Shown piece by piece: positions 1-8,399 of a stretch of 64,000 nucleotides of DNA (position 1 is the stretch's first letter; every line of letters begins with the position of its first letter). Both the position numbers and the translations under genes were made by a program. Source of the DNA: G965197555 sp965197555. Lineage in GTDB: Bacteria > Chloroflexota > Dehalococcoidia > Lucifugimonadales > UBA3495. The stretch covers positions 1,674,001 to 1,738,000 of the forward strand of contig OZ240213.1 in assembly GCA_965197555.1 (NCBI GenBank), given 5' to 3'. Below the pieces are notes generated by a model. That model searched no databases and was not told where the DNA came from. It worked only from the letters and a program-made list of their open reading frames with translations.

Positions 1-217
1 TTACACGTGTGACAGTTATTTTATTATTGATTCTATGTTACATGATGGCCGATTTCCCTTCTACGTAGAAGTTGAATCTGTAGCTTGGTTTCTGTAATAT
101 ATCCCACGGCCTACAATCCCCCGGTGACCTGAACACAGACCACCTTCTGCTCGTTCCAGGCTGCTGGAAGAGCATGGTCATCATCGTTCCAAATTTTAGG
201 CCGGAGGTAACCTGCGG

Positions 218-919
218 ATGGATGAGACCCCCCAGCGAGTGTTAGTTGTGATCCCACACCCTGATAATGCCGAATTCTGGTGCGGTGGCACTGTGGCTCG
301 CTGGGTGAAAGATGGGTCTCAAGTGCATTTTGTTTTGTGCACCGACGGCGGCAAAGGCACATCCGATCCTGAGATCTCCGCCGACGAACTGGGGTCTTTG
401 CGGGAAAAACAACAGCAGGAATCGGGTAAGATTCTAGGTGTCCAAGAGGTCGTGCTACTGCACCACTCGGATGGAGAGTTGGAAGATACCCGGGAATTTC
501 GAAGAGAGATTGTGAGGCAGATCCGCCGTGTCAAGCCAGAGGTGGTTATGTGCCCTGAGCCTTACCGCAAGAACCTGGCCTGGCACCGCGATCACAGAGT
601 TACCGGCCAAGTAACTCTGGATGCAGTCTTTCCGTACGCCCGGGACCATCTTCATTTCGAGGAGCTTTGGAGGGATGAAGGGCTCGAGCCCCACAAGACC
701 GGGACCGTTTTGTTTTGGGGAACGGAGCAGGCCGATACATTTCTAGATATCAATGACACCGTCGGGGCAAAGACCAAAGCGTTGCTGTGCCACCAGAGCC
801 AGATGTCCCGAAGCCATGAAGAGCTTGAGCAGTTCGTTAGAGAGTGTGCTGAGGCCGCTGGAGCCGACCAGGGTTACCGATACGCGGAGTCTTTCCGCAA
901 AATCAACTTCAGGACCTGA
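218..919 (+). CDS. PIG-L (LmbE-like) family deacetylase
   Basis: This 233-residue protein has the N-terminal Rossmann-like PIG-L signature: a beta strand, then PHPDNAEFWCGGT near residues 12-24, and a C-terminal AWHRDHR motif near residue 120 that supplies the second metal histidine. Family members are zinc-dependent N-acyl-sugar or N-acetyl deacetylases; the substrate cannot be read from sequence. The start ATG has a good ribosome site (GGAGGT at 203-208, 9 nt spacing). The usual HPDD motif reads HPDN here, so the second Asp, a metal ligand in MshB, is Asn. Convergent with the DUF885 gene, 19 bp apart. Family call is firm, substrate unknown. Confidence 0.9.
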   Translation: MDETPQRVLVVIPHPDNAEFWCGGTVARWVKDGSQVHFVLCTDGGKGTSDPEISADELGSLREKQQQESGKILGVQEVVLLHHSDGELEDTREFRREIVRQIRRVKPEVVMCPEPYRKNLAWHRDHRVTGQVTLDAVFPYARDHLHFEELWRDEGLEPHKTGTVLFWGTEQADTFLDINDTVGAKTKALLCHQSQMSRSHEELEQFVRECAEAAGADQGYRYAESFRKINFRT

Positions 920-938
920 CCTCGGCTCTATCAGGATG

Positions 939-2597
939 CTACAGGGATGGAACCTGGGAGTCACGTAGCATTGCTTGTCTAACTACCGGCAGGGGCGGCG
1001 CTCCGTAAGACAGCAACTGGTCGTGGAAATCCTTCAGACTGAATGCTCCTCCTCGTTCGCGCCTGTAGTCATTCCTCAACTTCAGGATCATTAGCTTGCC
1101 CAAGGTGTAGTACAGATAGCCTGGGTCGAAGGTGCCACGAATTGCTTCCCGGCGGGCGGGCAGTTCACCCATGTAAGCATAATCCATGAAGAACCGGGTA
1201 GCCTCGTCCACCGTCATGCCCTGAGTGTGCATCCAGATGGCGCACAAATACCGGCAATTTCGCACAAGGGCCTCTATCAGTTGGGTTAGCCGCAGGACAG
1301 GTCGGCCCCTTCCATAGTCGGTTTCAAGCATCATCTCTTCAGTGTAATGGGCCCAGCCTTCAGAGAAAGCGTAGGAAGTAAACACGTGGTTCACCAGGGA
1401 TAGTGGCTTTCCATACTTGCTATGAAGGTGGTGGACGAAATGCCCCGGGTACACCTCGTGGATGGACACGATTCTGAGGGTGTCGTAGTTGAAGTTAGAC
1501 AGCCACTCCTCCTGTTCCCGGGCGGTCCAGGAAGGCTCTACCGGTGTAACGTAATAATATGATTCCGTAGCATTGTTCTCTAACGAGCCTGGGCTGTCCA
1601 TCGCCGCAAACGCGTAACGCATGTACGAAGGAGTCTCGATTACATCGCACCGGTCTTCTGATGGAACACTTATCACGTCCAAGTCGATTAGGGCCGTGCG
1701 AATCTCCTCAAGCATGTCCCGCGTCTCGGGGAGCAGAGTGTCCGCCGTTGGGTGGTTCCTGCCGGCTTCCTGGATAATCTCTCGGATATCCCTACCGGGA
1801 CTTATTGATTCACCTACCTCGGCCAGCCGCCGTAGGTTCTCATCCAGGTTTGCTTGACCCAGGTCTATCAGGTCGTTTAGGGACGACTCAACGCCCTCTC
1901 CGGTAGTGAGCATCTTGGAGTAAAGTTGAGGACCAATGGCGAAATCGTCGGAGGAATTCCTGAGACGTGCTTGGAGCTTTTCGACGAACCCATCAACCGC
2001 GGTGGCGGCGGACTCCCGGTCTTGGTTGAACTTGGTTAAAGTCGCTGGATCGTTCAGTTCCCCCAGCGCCAAGCCCAAGTCCTGCCGATAGAATCTGGAC
2101 ATGCCGGAGTAGCTTTCGACGCTCATCTCCAGCACCGGCCTCCCCACGGGTTCATCGATGGCCGCTTCCAGGCCTCTTAGGAAATCCGGCACCTGCTCCA
2201 GGACTCGGGCCGCTGACCTCACCCGCTCGGCAATGGGAGCGTAATTCCGCCTCAGATACCCGGTTACGTTCAAGTAGCCCACTTGCCGCATTGGGTTGTG
2301 GGCCAAGGGGCGCATTTCCGTGATGGTAAACAGTTCCCGGCGAATTGATAGGTCCAAGAGGCGATGGGTTAGTAGGCTCTCGCCGTCCAATTGCTGGAGG
2401 TCGATGCTGGAGAGTTGGGCCAGGGACCTTTCCAACTCCGTGGTCCGCTTGCGCATCGCCGTTGGTGACAAATCAGGCAAGCGGCCGTCGTATTCGTGTC
2501 GTCCCATACGGGAGCCGGAGGTGGGATAAAAATCCCAGAGCTCTTTGACGACGCGTTCTGAGAGGCTCTCGAGCTGCTGCTTGGCTGGCCCACTCAT
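939..2597 (-). CDS. DUF885 family putative metallohydrolase
   Basis: A 552-residue protein with the DUF885 signature HEVYPGHFVHH near residue 380 and SEGWAHYTEEM about 30 residues later. This is a gluzincin-like HExxxGH arrangement with a downstream Glu. DUF885 proteins are predicted zinc peptidases or hydrolases; no signal peptide is visible, so a cytoplasmic location is likely. Length is usual for the family. It lies downstream of the EthD gene on the same strand, with 152 bp between them that hold two short tandem duplications. Biochemical role not assignable. Confidence 0.85.
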   Translation of the reverse strand: MSGPAKQQLESLSERVVKELWDFYPTSGSRMGRHEYDGRLPDLSPTAMRKRTTELERSLAQLSSIDLQQLDGESLLTHRLLDLSIRRELFTITEMRPLAHNPMRQVGYLNVTGYLRRNYAPIAERVRSAARVLEQVPDFLRGLEAAIDEPVGRPVLEMSVESYSGMSRFYRQDLGLALGELNDPATLTKFNQDRESAATAVDGFVEKLQARLRNSSDDFAIGPQLYSKMLTTGEGVESSLNDLIDLGQANLDENLRRLAEVGESISPGRDIREIIQEAGRNHPTADTLLPETRDMLEEIRTALIDLDVISVPSEDRCDVIETPSYMRYAFAAMDSPGSLENNATESYYYVTPVEPSWTAREQEEWLSNFNYDTLRIVSIHEVYPGHFVHHLHSKYGKPLSLVNHVFTSYAFSEGWAHYTEEMMLETDYGRGRPVLRLTQLIEALVRNCRYLCAIWMHTQGMTVDEATRFFMDYAYMGELPARREAIRGTFDPGYLYYTLGKLMILKLRNDYRRERGGAFSLKDFHDQLLSYGAPPLPVVRQAMLRDSQVPSL

Positions 2598-2611
2598 ATG
2601 CGGTTGACGGT

Positions 2612-2725
2612 TCTCGATTCTTGGTTTACTCGATTCTTGGTTTTAAGGAATGGCTGAAGGTTGTACGGTAGTCCAACGAGGGCAGTCGCCTACCTACCTA
2701 TCCGGGATTTCCCTATCCGGGATTT
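2612..2725. repeat. two short tandem duplications in one intergenic gap
   Basis: A 16-bp unit ending CTCGATTCTTGGTTT occurs twice back to back at 2612-2627 and 2628-2643. A separate 14-bp unit CCTATCCGGGATTT occurs at 2697-2710 and 2712-2725. Both are direct repeats between the EthD and DUF885 genes. They look like replication-slippage duplications; no regulatory role is evident. Confidence 0.75.
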
Positions 2726-2749
2726 TGTTGTATTGCGGAACAACCATTG

Positions 2750-3064
2750 TTAGCTCAGTATTTCACTGATCTGTATCGTCGGAGCTATGTCAGTGTAATT
2801 CTTGATGTCCCCCATAATAGCGCGGCCCGTGGCTTTGAACCCTTCATGGACTTCATCGACGGTGTTAAAGAATAGATGAGCGATAGCAACGAAGGGCGGT
2901 GGGTCGTTGGGGTCGGGGGCCGAGATGCCTTTGTCTATCTCCAGCCGGACGAGACCTCTGCTGTCCAACTGCTCGTGTACCAGATTCAAATGGTGGTCGG
3001 TGTAGTAATCCCAATCGAAATTCTTACCTTGTTCATTGGGGTAGGCCACCGTAACTCGAATCAT
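2750..3064 (-). CDS. EthD domain protein
   Basis: A 104-residue ferredoxin-like alpha/beta barrel protein of the EthD family, beginning MIRVTVAYPN with the family's conserved YYxxHH-like stretch (WDYYTDHHLNLVHEQL, residues 19-34). EthD domains occur as small dimeric proteins in degradation clusters, some helping ether or polyketide-like ring metabolism. A ribosome site (GGAGGA at 3067-3072 read on the minus strand) precedes the ATG closely. It is upstream of the DUF885 gene and downstream of the ribosomal operon on the same strand. Fold call good, substrate unknown. Confidence 0.8.
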   Translation of the reverse strand: MIRVTVAYPNEQGKNFDWDYYTDHHLNLVHEQLDSRGLVRLEIDKGISAPDPNDPPPFVAIAHLFFNTVDEVHEGFKATGRAIMGDIKNYTDIAPTIQISEILS

Positions 3065-3097
3065 TGAATCCTCCTTAGAGTTGAGATTCGAAGAAGT

Positions 3098-3298
3098 CTA
3101 GAAAGCGCGACGAGTGAGAAGCAATTCAGGGTGAGGGTCCAGCGACTGCGCCAAACATGCTGCACAGATTTCCAGCACCATAGGTTGACTTGCGCCACTG
3201 TGTCCGGGAGGCGCTATGCCCTCAGAGCAGAATGCAGGTCCTCGGGGGTCACAGACTTGGTCCCCTGGCAGAGCCTTCACCGTGACGGTAGTATCCAC
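3098..3298 (-). CDS. possible small Cys-containing protein (weak)
   Basis: A 66-codon GTG-start frame with cysteines at VCDPRGPAFC and ICAACL. It is the same frame as the zinc-ribbon gene upstream and stays open from that gene's TAG (3377-3379) to the stop at 3098. A weak AGGA precedes the GTG. The opposite strand is also open here over 3131-3673, so chance openness in GC-rich sequence is a real alternative. No family recognised. The rest of the 3065-3376 gap shows only a short ACCGG/CCGGT hairpin near 3346-3369. Confidence 0.3.
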   Translation of the reverse strand: MDTTVTVKALPGDQVCDPRGPAFCSEGIAPPGHSGASQPMVLEICAACLAQSLDPHPELLLTRRAF

Positions 3299-3376
3299 TA
3301 TCCTGGCCCCGGGAACAGCTTGACAAAATCCTTGATGTGTCAGATCACCGGCGGTTTCGGCCTTCCGGTTAACCCC

Positions 3377-3631
3377 CTACACAGCCGGATCTGCCACCGC
3401 TGGTTCGCTCTCCCGGCAGGTCAGACACACGAAGCTACTTACATCGTCAGGGATGGTATCTACCGGTACGTTACGCCTGCGCTGGCAAACAGAACAGACT
3501 ACCGTTTCCAGGGGCGCCGGAGGCCTTACTACTGGCGTATCCGGCCCCCTGTATCCGGAATAGTCGGGATTGGCCTGCTTCAAGCGAAGGTATCGTTCCC
3601 GGTCTTTTCGACGGCTCAAATCGAACCCCAT
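3377..3631 (-). CDS. small zinc-ribbon protein after rplL
   Basis: An 84-residue protein with a basic N-terminus (SRRKDRERYLRLKQ) followed by a two-knuckle zinc ribbon, CSVC near residue 46 and CLTC near residue 69. It starts 34 bp after the rplL stop on the same strand, so it is probably co-transcribed with the ribosomal protein operon. The position is where rpoB often follows in other bacteria. I do not recognise a named family. A role in RNA or ribosome binding would fit the basic tail and ribbon, but that is inference. Confidence 0.6.
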   Translation of the reverse strand: MGFDLSRRKDRERYLRLKQANPDYSGYRGPDTPVVRPPAPLETVVCSVCQRRRNVPVDTIPDDVSSFVCLTCRESEPAVADPAV

Positions 3632-3665
3632 CTAGCCAGCGGCGGTTGGTGTGGCGGGTTAAGCG

Positions 3666-4052
3666 TTATTTGACTTCAACGACGGCGCCGGCTTCTTCCA
3701 GCTTGCTCTTGATCGAGTCCGCCTCGTCCCTCGCCACGGCGTCTCTCACCTGGGCCGGCGCAGCCTCCACCAGCTCCTTGGCTTCCCGGAGGCCCAATGA
3801 AGTGACCTCCCTTACTGCTTTGATGACGTTTATCTTATTCGGTCCGATTGCTGCGATGGTCACTTCAAATTCGGTCTGCTCTTCGTCGGAAGCTGCCTCG
3901 GCAGCGCCAGTTGCGGCGCCCGGGGCCACGGCCACAGCGACCGGAGCGGCGGCGCTGATGCCAAACTCGTCCTCCAGAGCCTTTACCATGTCCGCCAATT
4001 CCAATACGTTCATGCCCTTGATAGCTTCCAGGATCTCATCTTTGGTTACCAC
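3666..4052 (-). CDS. rplL: 50S ribosomal protein L7/L12
   Basis: 128 residues with the typical layout: N-terminal dimerisation helices (ILEAIKGMNVLELADMVKALEDEFG), an Ala/Val/Pro-rich hinge at about residues 33-55, and the C-terminal factor-binding domain (IGPNKINVIKAVREVTSLGL, then KELVEAAP). Forms the ribosomal stalk that recruits EF-Tu and EF-G. It follows rplJ by 35 bp with a GGAGGA ribosome site. Confidence 0.97.
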   Translation of the reverse strand: MVTKDEILEAIKGMNVLELADMVKALEDEFGISAAAPVAVAVAPGAATGAAEAASDEEQTEFEVTIAAIGPNKINVIKAVREVTSLGLREAKELVEAAPAQVRDAVARDEADSIKSKLEEAGAVVEVK

Positions 4053-4087
4053 GGTTCCTCCTCATTTACCCGGTTCGTTTTTGAAGT

Positions 4088-4627
4088 TTAGCCGTTGGAT
4101 TCAGCGCTTTCAAGCTGTTGGACCCGGGCTTGAAGCACAGCACCAAAATTCATTAAAGGCGCGTTTAACGAGTTAAGCAGCCGTTGTATAGGGGACTGAA
4201 GCTGTCTCATTAGAGCGGCTACCAACTGGGGTTTGCTGGGTAGCGTCGCCAGCCGGTTTACCTCAGCCGGAGGGAGCGCTGGTCCGTCGCCCATGACCGC
4301 TCCCCGGAAACTCAGGTTGGAGCGGGTGGTACGTATGTAGTCCGAGATCGTGGCCGCCACGACGAGGGGATCGTCGTACCCGAAGGCGACGGCAGTAGGC
4401 CCTTGGACGATGTCCTTCACCTGAGGTCGCTGCGCTTGGTCTGCGGCCAGGTGCATCAGTGTATTTTTGACAACGGTAAATTCAACGCCTGCCGCTCGCA
4501 TTCGACGGCGCAACTCCGTCATCTCATCGACCGGGATTCTGGTAAAGTCCGCGGTCACAGTGATCGAGCTCCGTTCGATCTTATCTGTTAAAGTTCCCAC
4601 CAAGTCTATTTTTTGCTGCGTCGGCAA
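4088..4627 (-). CDS. rplJ: 50S ribosomal protein L10
   Basis: 179 residues matching L10 throughout: QKIDLVGTLTDKIERSSITVTADF at the start, FTVVKNTLMHLA near residue 50, and a C-terminal L7/L12-binding helix. The first codon is TTG (4625-4627); the upstream sequence gives only a weak CGGAG. A long structured leader with an intrinsic terminator precedes it, as expected for L10 autoregulation. Confidence 0.96.
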   Translation of the reverse strand: MPTQQKIDLVGTLTDKIERSSITVTADFTRIPVDEMTELRRRMRAAGVEFTVVKNTLMHLAADQAQRPQVKDIVQGPTAVAFGYDDPLVVAATISDYIRTTRSNLSFRGAVMGDGPALPPAEVNRLATLPSKPQLVAALMRQLQSPIQRLLNSLNAPLMNFGAVLQARVQQLESAESNG

Positions 4628-4639
4628 TTTTCGCTCCGG

Positions 4640-4795
4640 TCAAACAGATTAAAAAAGCCCCTGCGCGGCTTTTTAGGCGCAGGGACAGGCAGGGTTCCTA
4701 CCGTCGTCAAGCTGCGCCTCGGCGGGAGGTATGTCACCATTATCCCTGGTCCTGCCAGGGACCCGCTGTCTTGGGCGTCGTGTTGCTGGAAGATT
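4640..4795 (-). promoter_or_regulatory. ribosomal protein L10 leader
   Basis: The 183-bp gap between rplA and rplJ, read on the minus strand, carries the recognisable L10 leader core: a GCCGAGGCGCAGC segment followed by a GACGACGGTAGGAACCC stretch, then the terminator hairpin. In other bacteria the L10-L12 complex binds this leader and represses rplJL. The boundaries given are approximate. Confidence 0.75.
4651..4684 (-). terminator. intrinsic terminator / attenuator before rplJ
   Basis: On the minus strand CCCTGCGC (4684-4677) pairs with GCGCAGGG (4666-4659) across a 10-nt loop, followed by C and a run of six T (4656-4651). This is a rho-independent terminator placed in the leader, so it probably sets how much transcription enters rplJL, under L10 feedback. 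Confidence 0.8.
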
Positions 4796-4810
4796 AAGCT
4801 ATCGCCAAGG

Positions 4811-5527
4811 CTACTCCGGTGGCCTCAGGGCCTGAAGACTGGCCAGGTCCAAGGGGATGCTGGGCCCCATAGATGATGTGATGAAAGCTGACCTGAGGAA
4901 AGAGCCCTTTACTGCGGTCGGCTTTTCGCTGATTATAGCGTGCGCCAGCACCGCCAGGTTATCCATCAAGTTGGCCGTTTCAAAGCTGACCTTGCCGAAG
5001 GACGAGTGAATAATGGCCGTTCGGTCGGTCCGGTACTCCAAGCGGCCCGCTTTAGCTTCCTGTATCGCCCTGGGAAGATCCTGGGGTTGGACCATGGTCC
5101 CGGACCGGGGATTGGGCATCAGCCCGCTACGGCCCAGAATCCGGCCCAAGCGCCCGATCTTGGGCATTACTTGGGGTACGGCTAGGCCGACTTCGAAGTC
5201 CATCCAGCCGCCTTCAATCCGCTGGATCAGGTCGTCCTCGCCCACGTAGTCCGCCCCAGCCGACCTGGCGATTTCCGTGGCGTCGCTGGTAGCGAATACC
5301 AGCACCCTGACCTGCTTACCCAGCCCGTGGGGAAGGACCGTGACCCCTCTGACCATCTGGTCAGCATGACGAGGATCGGCATTGGTCCTTAAGTGGAGCT
5401 CGATCGTCTCGTCAAACTTGGTGCTGGCCAACTCTTTAATTAGATTGATCGCTTCTTCTGGTTGGTAAAAGCGGTCCTGCTCCACTTTTTCGGCTACGGT
5501 GGCATAACGTCGGCTGTGTCTAACCAT
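4811..5527 (-). CDS. rplA: 50S ribosomal protein L1
   Basis: 238 residues, usual length for L1. It has the family's GADYVGEDDLIQRI and MPKIGRLGRILGRSGLMPNP segments in the middle. L1 forms the mobile stalk that handles E-site tRNA and represses its own operon in E. coli. It follows rplK by 34 bp on the minus strand and precedes the L10 leader. Confidence 0.97.
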   Translation of the reverse strand: MVRHSRRYATVAEKVEQDRFYQPEEAINLIKELASTKFDETIELHLRTNADPRHADQMVRGVTVLPHGLGKQVRVLVFATSDATEIARSAGADYVGEDDLIQRIEGGWMDFEVGLAVPQVMPKIGRLGRILGRSGLMPNPRSGTMVQPQDLPRAIQEAKAGRLEYRTDRTAIIHSSFGKVSFETANLMDNLAVLAHAIISEKPTAVKGSFLRSAFITSSMGPSIPLDLASLQALRPPE

Positions 5528-5561
5528 AATGTCCTATTCCTTGGGATTCCACTTGTTCGTT

Positions 5562-5990
5562 CTATTCGTCGGAGATCTGTATTCCCATGCTCCGAGCTGT
5601 CCCTTCGATTATCGACTCCGCTGCCTCCAGCGACGACGCGTTCAAGTCGCTTAGCTTTTGCTGCGCGATCTCCCGCAAGGCCTGTCGGCTTATGGTGCCC
5701 ACGGAAGCCTGCCGGGCGTCGGAAGTACCCTTTTCGACGCCGGAGGCCCGTCGCAACAGGTCCGAGGCCGGGGGTGTTCGGGCCACGAATGTAAAAGAGC
5801 GGTCTTCATATACTGTCAGATGGACCGGGACTATTGTGCCCCCTTGGTTAGCGGTGCGAGCGTTGTACTCCTTCACAAAGCCCATGATGTTGACTCCGTG
5901 CTGGCCCAATGCCGGTCCCACCGGCGGCGCCGGTGTCGCTTTGCCCGCCTCTAGTTGTAGTTTAATGACCGCCCTTACTTTCTTGGCCAT
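5562..5990 (-). CDS. rplK: 50S ribosomal protein L11
   Basis: 142 residues with the L11 N-terminal domain (IKLQLEAGKATPAPPVGPALGQHGVNI) and the rRNA-binding C-terminal domain ending MGIQI. It forms the GTPase-associated centre with 23S rRNA. It begins 9 bp after the nusG stop and so is co-transcribed. Confidence 0.98.
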   Translation of the reverse strand: MAKKVRAVIKLQLEAGKATPAPPVGPALGQHGVNIMGFVKEYNARTANQGGTIVPVHLTVYEDRSFTFVARTPPASDLLRRASGVEKGTSDARQASVGTISRQALREIAQQKLSDLNASSLEAAESIIEGTARSMGIQISDE

Positions 5991-5999
5991 GAGATCGCT

Positions 6000-6596
6000 C
6001 TAGATCCTTTCTACCTGCAAAAAGTCCAACTCCACTGGTGTCTCCCTCCCGAAGAAGGAGACTAGCACCCGTACCTTGCCCTTGCTCTCATCCACTTCGT
6101 TGACCGCGCCAATGAAGTCGACGAAGGGGCCTTGGGTGATCCTAACTGTCTCGCCACGTTCCAGACCCACCCTGATGCGGGTAACGTCCGACTCCACCTG
6201 GCTAAGGATATCTTCCATTTGCTTGTCTTCCAGAGGCACCGGTTTAGGCCGTTTGTCGTGCTCGTCTTCCGTGGAAACGAAACCGGTAACCCCTGGAGTG
6301 TTGCGGACGGCATACCAACTTTCGTCGTCCATAGTCATTTGCACCAGGATATAGCCAGGAAACAGCTTGCGGCGCTCCGAGCGCCGCTTGCCATCTTTGA
6401 AGATTACTTCTTCTTCCGTCGGCACCAGCACATCGAAGATCCGGTCCTGCATATCGAGGCTTTGGATACGCAGGTCAAGGTTCTTTTTTACCAGGTCTTC
6501 CTGTCCCGAATAGGTGTGGACTATGTACCAACGAGAAGTTTGTTCTTCCTCTGTTTGGGCGCTCTCACTAGTTGTCATCACATTGCTCAATGCCAA
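6000..6596 (-). CDS. nusG: transcription termination/antitermination protein NusG
   Basis: A 198-residue NusG with the NGN domain (RWYIVHTYSGQEDLVKKNL near residue 22; FPGYILVQM near 80) and a C-terminal KOW domain (ETVRITQGPFVDFIGAVNEV). It links RNA polymerase to the ribosome or Rho. The longest frame starts at TTG 6596; an in-frame ATG lies at 6578, and neither has a clear ribosome site. It sits between secE and rplK as in most bacteria. Confidence 0.97.
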   Translation of the reverse strand: MALSNVMTTSESAQTEEEQTSRWYIVHTYSGQEDLVKKNLDLRIQSLDMQDRIFDVLVPTEEEVIFKDGKRRSERRKLFPGYILVQMTMDDESWYAVRNTPGVTGFVSTEDEHDKRPKPVPLEDKQMEDILSQVESDVTRIRVGLERGETVRITQGPFVDFIGAVNEVDESKGKVRVLVSFFGRETPVELDFLQVERI

Positions 6597-6632
6597 TTTG
6601 AAGGGGTAAAGAGTACCGGCTGCCCTATGTCC

Positions 6633-6866
6633 TTAAAAGAACGCGGTGAAAGCCTGGTGGAATAGCCGGTCCAACCCACCCATGAGAATCGCTGCGGCCA
6701 CTGCCGAGACTATGACCACCACCGTTAGCCGTGAAGTCTCCTCCCGGCTTGGCCACACCGACTTTCTCAGTTCTGAAACCGTCTCCCGTAGGAAAATGAC
6801 CGGACTAATCCTGGCCGACGGTTGAGTGGATATGATCCGGGCGCTTCTGCTGGAGGCCCTAGCCAT
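6633..6866 (-). CDS. secE: preprotein translocase subunit SecE
   Basis: A 77-residue single-span SecE: a basic N-terminus, the conserved amphipathic ELRKSVWPSREET segment (residues 32-44) and one transmembrane helix (LTVVVIVSAVAAAILMGG). It stabilises SecY in the inner-membrane translocon. It begins 6 bp after rpmG. Confidence 0.95.
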   Translation of the reverse strand: MARASSRSARIISTQPSARISPVIFLRETVSELRKSVWPSREETSRLTVVVIVSAVAAAILMGGLDRLFHQAFTAFF

Positions 6867-6872
6867 GTAGAC

Positions 6873-7043
6873 CTACCTTACTTCCCGGTGGGTCTTGTGT
6901 CCCCGACAGCGGGAGCAGTATTTGCTGAGTTCCATACGCTGCGGATCGTTGCGGCGGTTTTTCATCGTGGTGTAGTTACGCTCACGACAGTCGCCGCACT
7001 GTAAGGTAACTATTTGGCGGATGTCACCTGTTCTTCTTGCCAT
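6873..7043 (-). CDS. rpmG: 50S ribosomal protein L33
   Basis: A 56-residue protein starting MARRTGDIRQIVTLQC, with the zinc form of L33: CGDC near residue 16 and CSRC near residue 43, and the conserved NYTTMKNRRNDPQRMELSKY core. It starts 3 bp after the tuf stop, between tuf and secE, its usual place. The zinc-binding cysteines mark it as the C+ paralogue type. Confidence 0.93.
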   Translation of the reverse strand: MARRTGDIRQIVTLQCGDCRERNYTTMKNRRNDPQRMELSKYCSRCRGHKTHREVR

Positions 7044-7046
7044 CTT

Positions 7047-8231
7047 CTAATCCAATACTTTAGTGATTACCCCGGAGCCCACAGTCCGGCCACCCTCGCG
7101 AATAGCGAACCGCATCTGCTCCTCAATGGGGACAGGGGTAATGAGGTTGATGATCACATTGATATTATCACCCGGCATCACCATTTCAACGCCTTCGGGC
7201 AACTCCAGTTCACCGGTAATATCGCTGGTACGGATGTAGAACTGGGGCTTGTAGCCGGAGAAGAATGGGGTGTGCCGTCCACCTTCGTCTCGGCTCAGTA
7301 CGTAAACCTGGGCTTCGGCCCGAGAGTAAGGACGCATCGAACCGGGCTTAACGATCACCTGGCCTCTCTCCACTTCGTCCCGGTCGATGCCCCTGAGCAA
7401 TATGCCCACAGCGTCGCCGGCCTCCGTAGTGTCCAGGGTCTTGTGGAACATCTCTAAGCCAGTCGCCACAGTCTCCCGCACGTCTCCGAAACGGATGATC
7501 TCCACTGGCTCCCCTTGGTTCAACTGGCCCCGCTCTACGCGGCCCGTCACCACGGTACCTCGCCCCTTGATACCGAACACGTCCTCTACGGGCATCAAGA
7601 AGGGCCGGTCGGTGACGCGGCTCGGTACGGGAATGTAGTCGTCCATAGTATTGACCAGATTGATGATCTGCTCTTCCGCCTCGGCATCACCTTCCAGTCC
7701 CTTTAGAGCGCTCACCCGGACGACCGGGGTGTCGTCCCCTGGAAACTCGTACCGGTTGAGCAGGTCTCGAACTTCCAGTTCAACCAACTCCAGCAGTTCC
7801 TCGTCGTCCATCATGTCCACTTTGTTCAGAGCGACCAGAATCCGCGGGACTTCCACCTGGCGGGCCAGCAAGATGTGCTCCCTGGTTTGGGGCATGGGGC
7901 CATCGGGCGCACTGACCACTAAAATGGCGCCGTCCATTTGAGCCGCGCCGGTGATCATGTTCTTGATATAGTCGGCGTGGCCTGGGCAGTCCACGTGGGC
8001 GTAGTGGCGGTTCTCGCTCTCATATTCTACGTGGGCGATGGCAATGGTCAGGCCCCGTGCCTTTTCCTCGGGAGCGTTGTCTATGCTTTCCAGAGACCGG
8101 GAACTGGCAAGCCCCCTCTTGGCCAATACCTGGGTTATGGCAGCGGTGAGGCTGGTCTTACCGTGGTCTACGTGTCCGATGGTTCCTACGTTGACATGGG
8201 GCTTCGATCGGTCGAAACGCTGTTTGGCCAT
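7047..8231 (-). CDS. tuf: elongation factor Tu
   Basis: 394 residues with all GTPase boxes: GHVDHGKT near residue 19, DCPGH near 81, NKVD near 136, SALK near 174, then the beta-barrel domains 2 and 3 ending GGRTVGSGVITKVLD. The switch I region reads ARGLTIAIAH where most EF-Tu have RGITINIAH. It carries aminoacyl-tRNA to the ribosome. It follows tRNA-Thr(GGT) by 25 bp in the same operon. Confidence 0.98.
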   Translation of the reverse strand: MAKQRFDRSKPHVNVGTIGHVDHGKTSLTAAITQVLAKRGLASSRSLESIDNAPEEKARGLTIAIAHVEYESENRHYAHVDCPGHADYIKNMITGAAQMDGAILVVSAPDGPMPQTREHILLARQVEVPRILVALNKVDMMDDEELLELVELEVRDLLNRYEFPGDDTPVVRVSALKGLEGDAEAEEQIINLVNTMDDYIPVPSRVTDRPFLMPVEDVFGIKGRGTVVTGRVERGQLNQGEPVEIIRFGDVRETVATGLEMFHKTLDTTEAGDAVGILLRGIDRDEVERGQVIVKPGSMRPYSRAEAQVYVLSRDEGGRHTPFFSGYKPQFYIRTSDITGELELPEGVEMVMPGDNINVIINLITPVPIEEQMRFAIREGGRTVGSGVITKVLD

Positions 8232-8256
8232 TGGTTCTCCTCTCCTGTGTTGGTGC

Positions 8257-8331
8257 TGGAGCCCAGAGGCGGGATTGAACCGCCGACCCCGTTCTTACCA
8301 AGAACGTGCTCTACCGCTGAGCTATCTGGGC
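8257..8331 (-). tRNA. tRNA-Thr (GGT)
   Basis: A full cloverleaf on the minus strand: acceptor GCCCAGA pairs with TCTGGGC, D arm, anticodon loop TTGGTAA giving GGT, and the T arm GGCGG TTCAATC CCGCC. Discriminator T is at 8260 and CCA is encoded at 8259-8257. It lies directly upstream of tuf. Confidence 0.95.
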
Positions 8332-8399
8332 CGGTTTATGTGTGCCTTGTCTGATTACGCGTGTTCTAATTACCCGAAAGCGCTCGCTTGAACATCATA

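Noticed and set aside
3131..3673. 180-residue plus-strand ORF
   Set aside because: It runs opposite the zinc-ribbon gene and into rplL, has many Arg and Cys but no family pattern, and is best seen as a shadow.
8332..8399. Hidden tRNA-Gly between tRNA-Tyr and tRNA-Thr
   Set aside because: No T-arm or acceptor pairing found in 68 bp.
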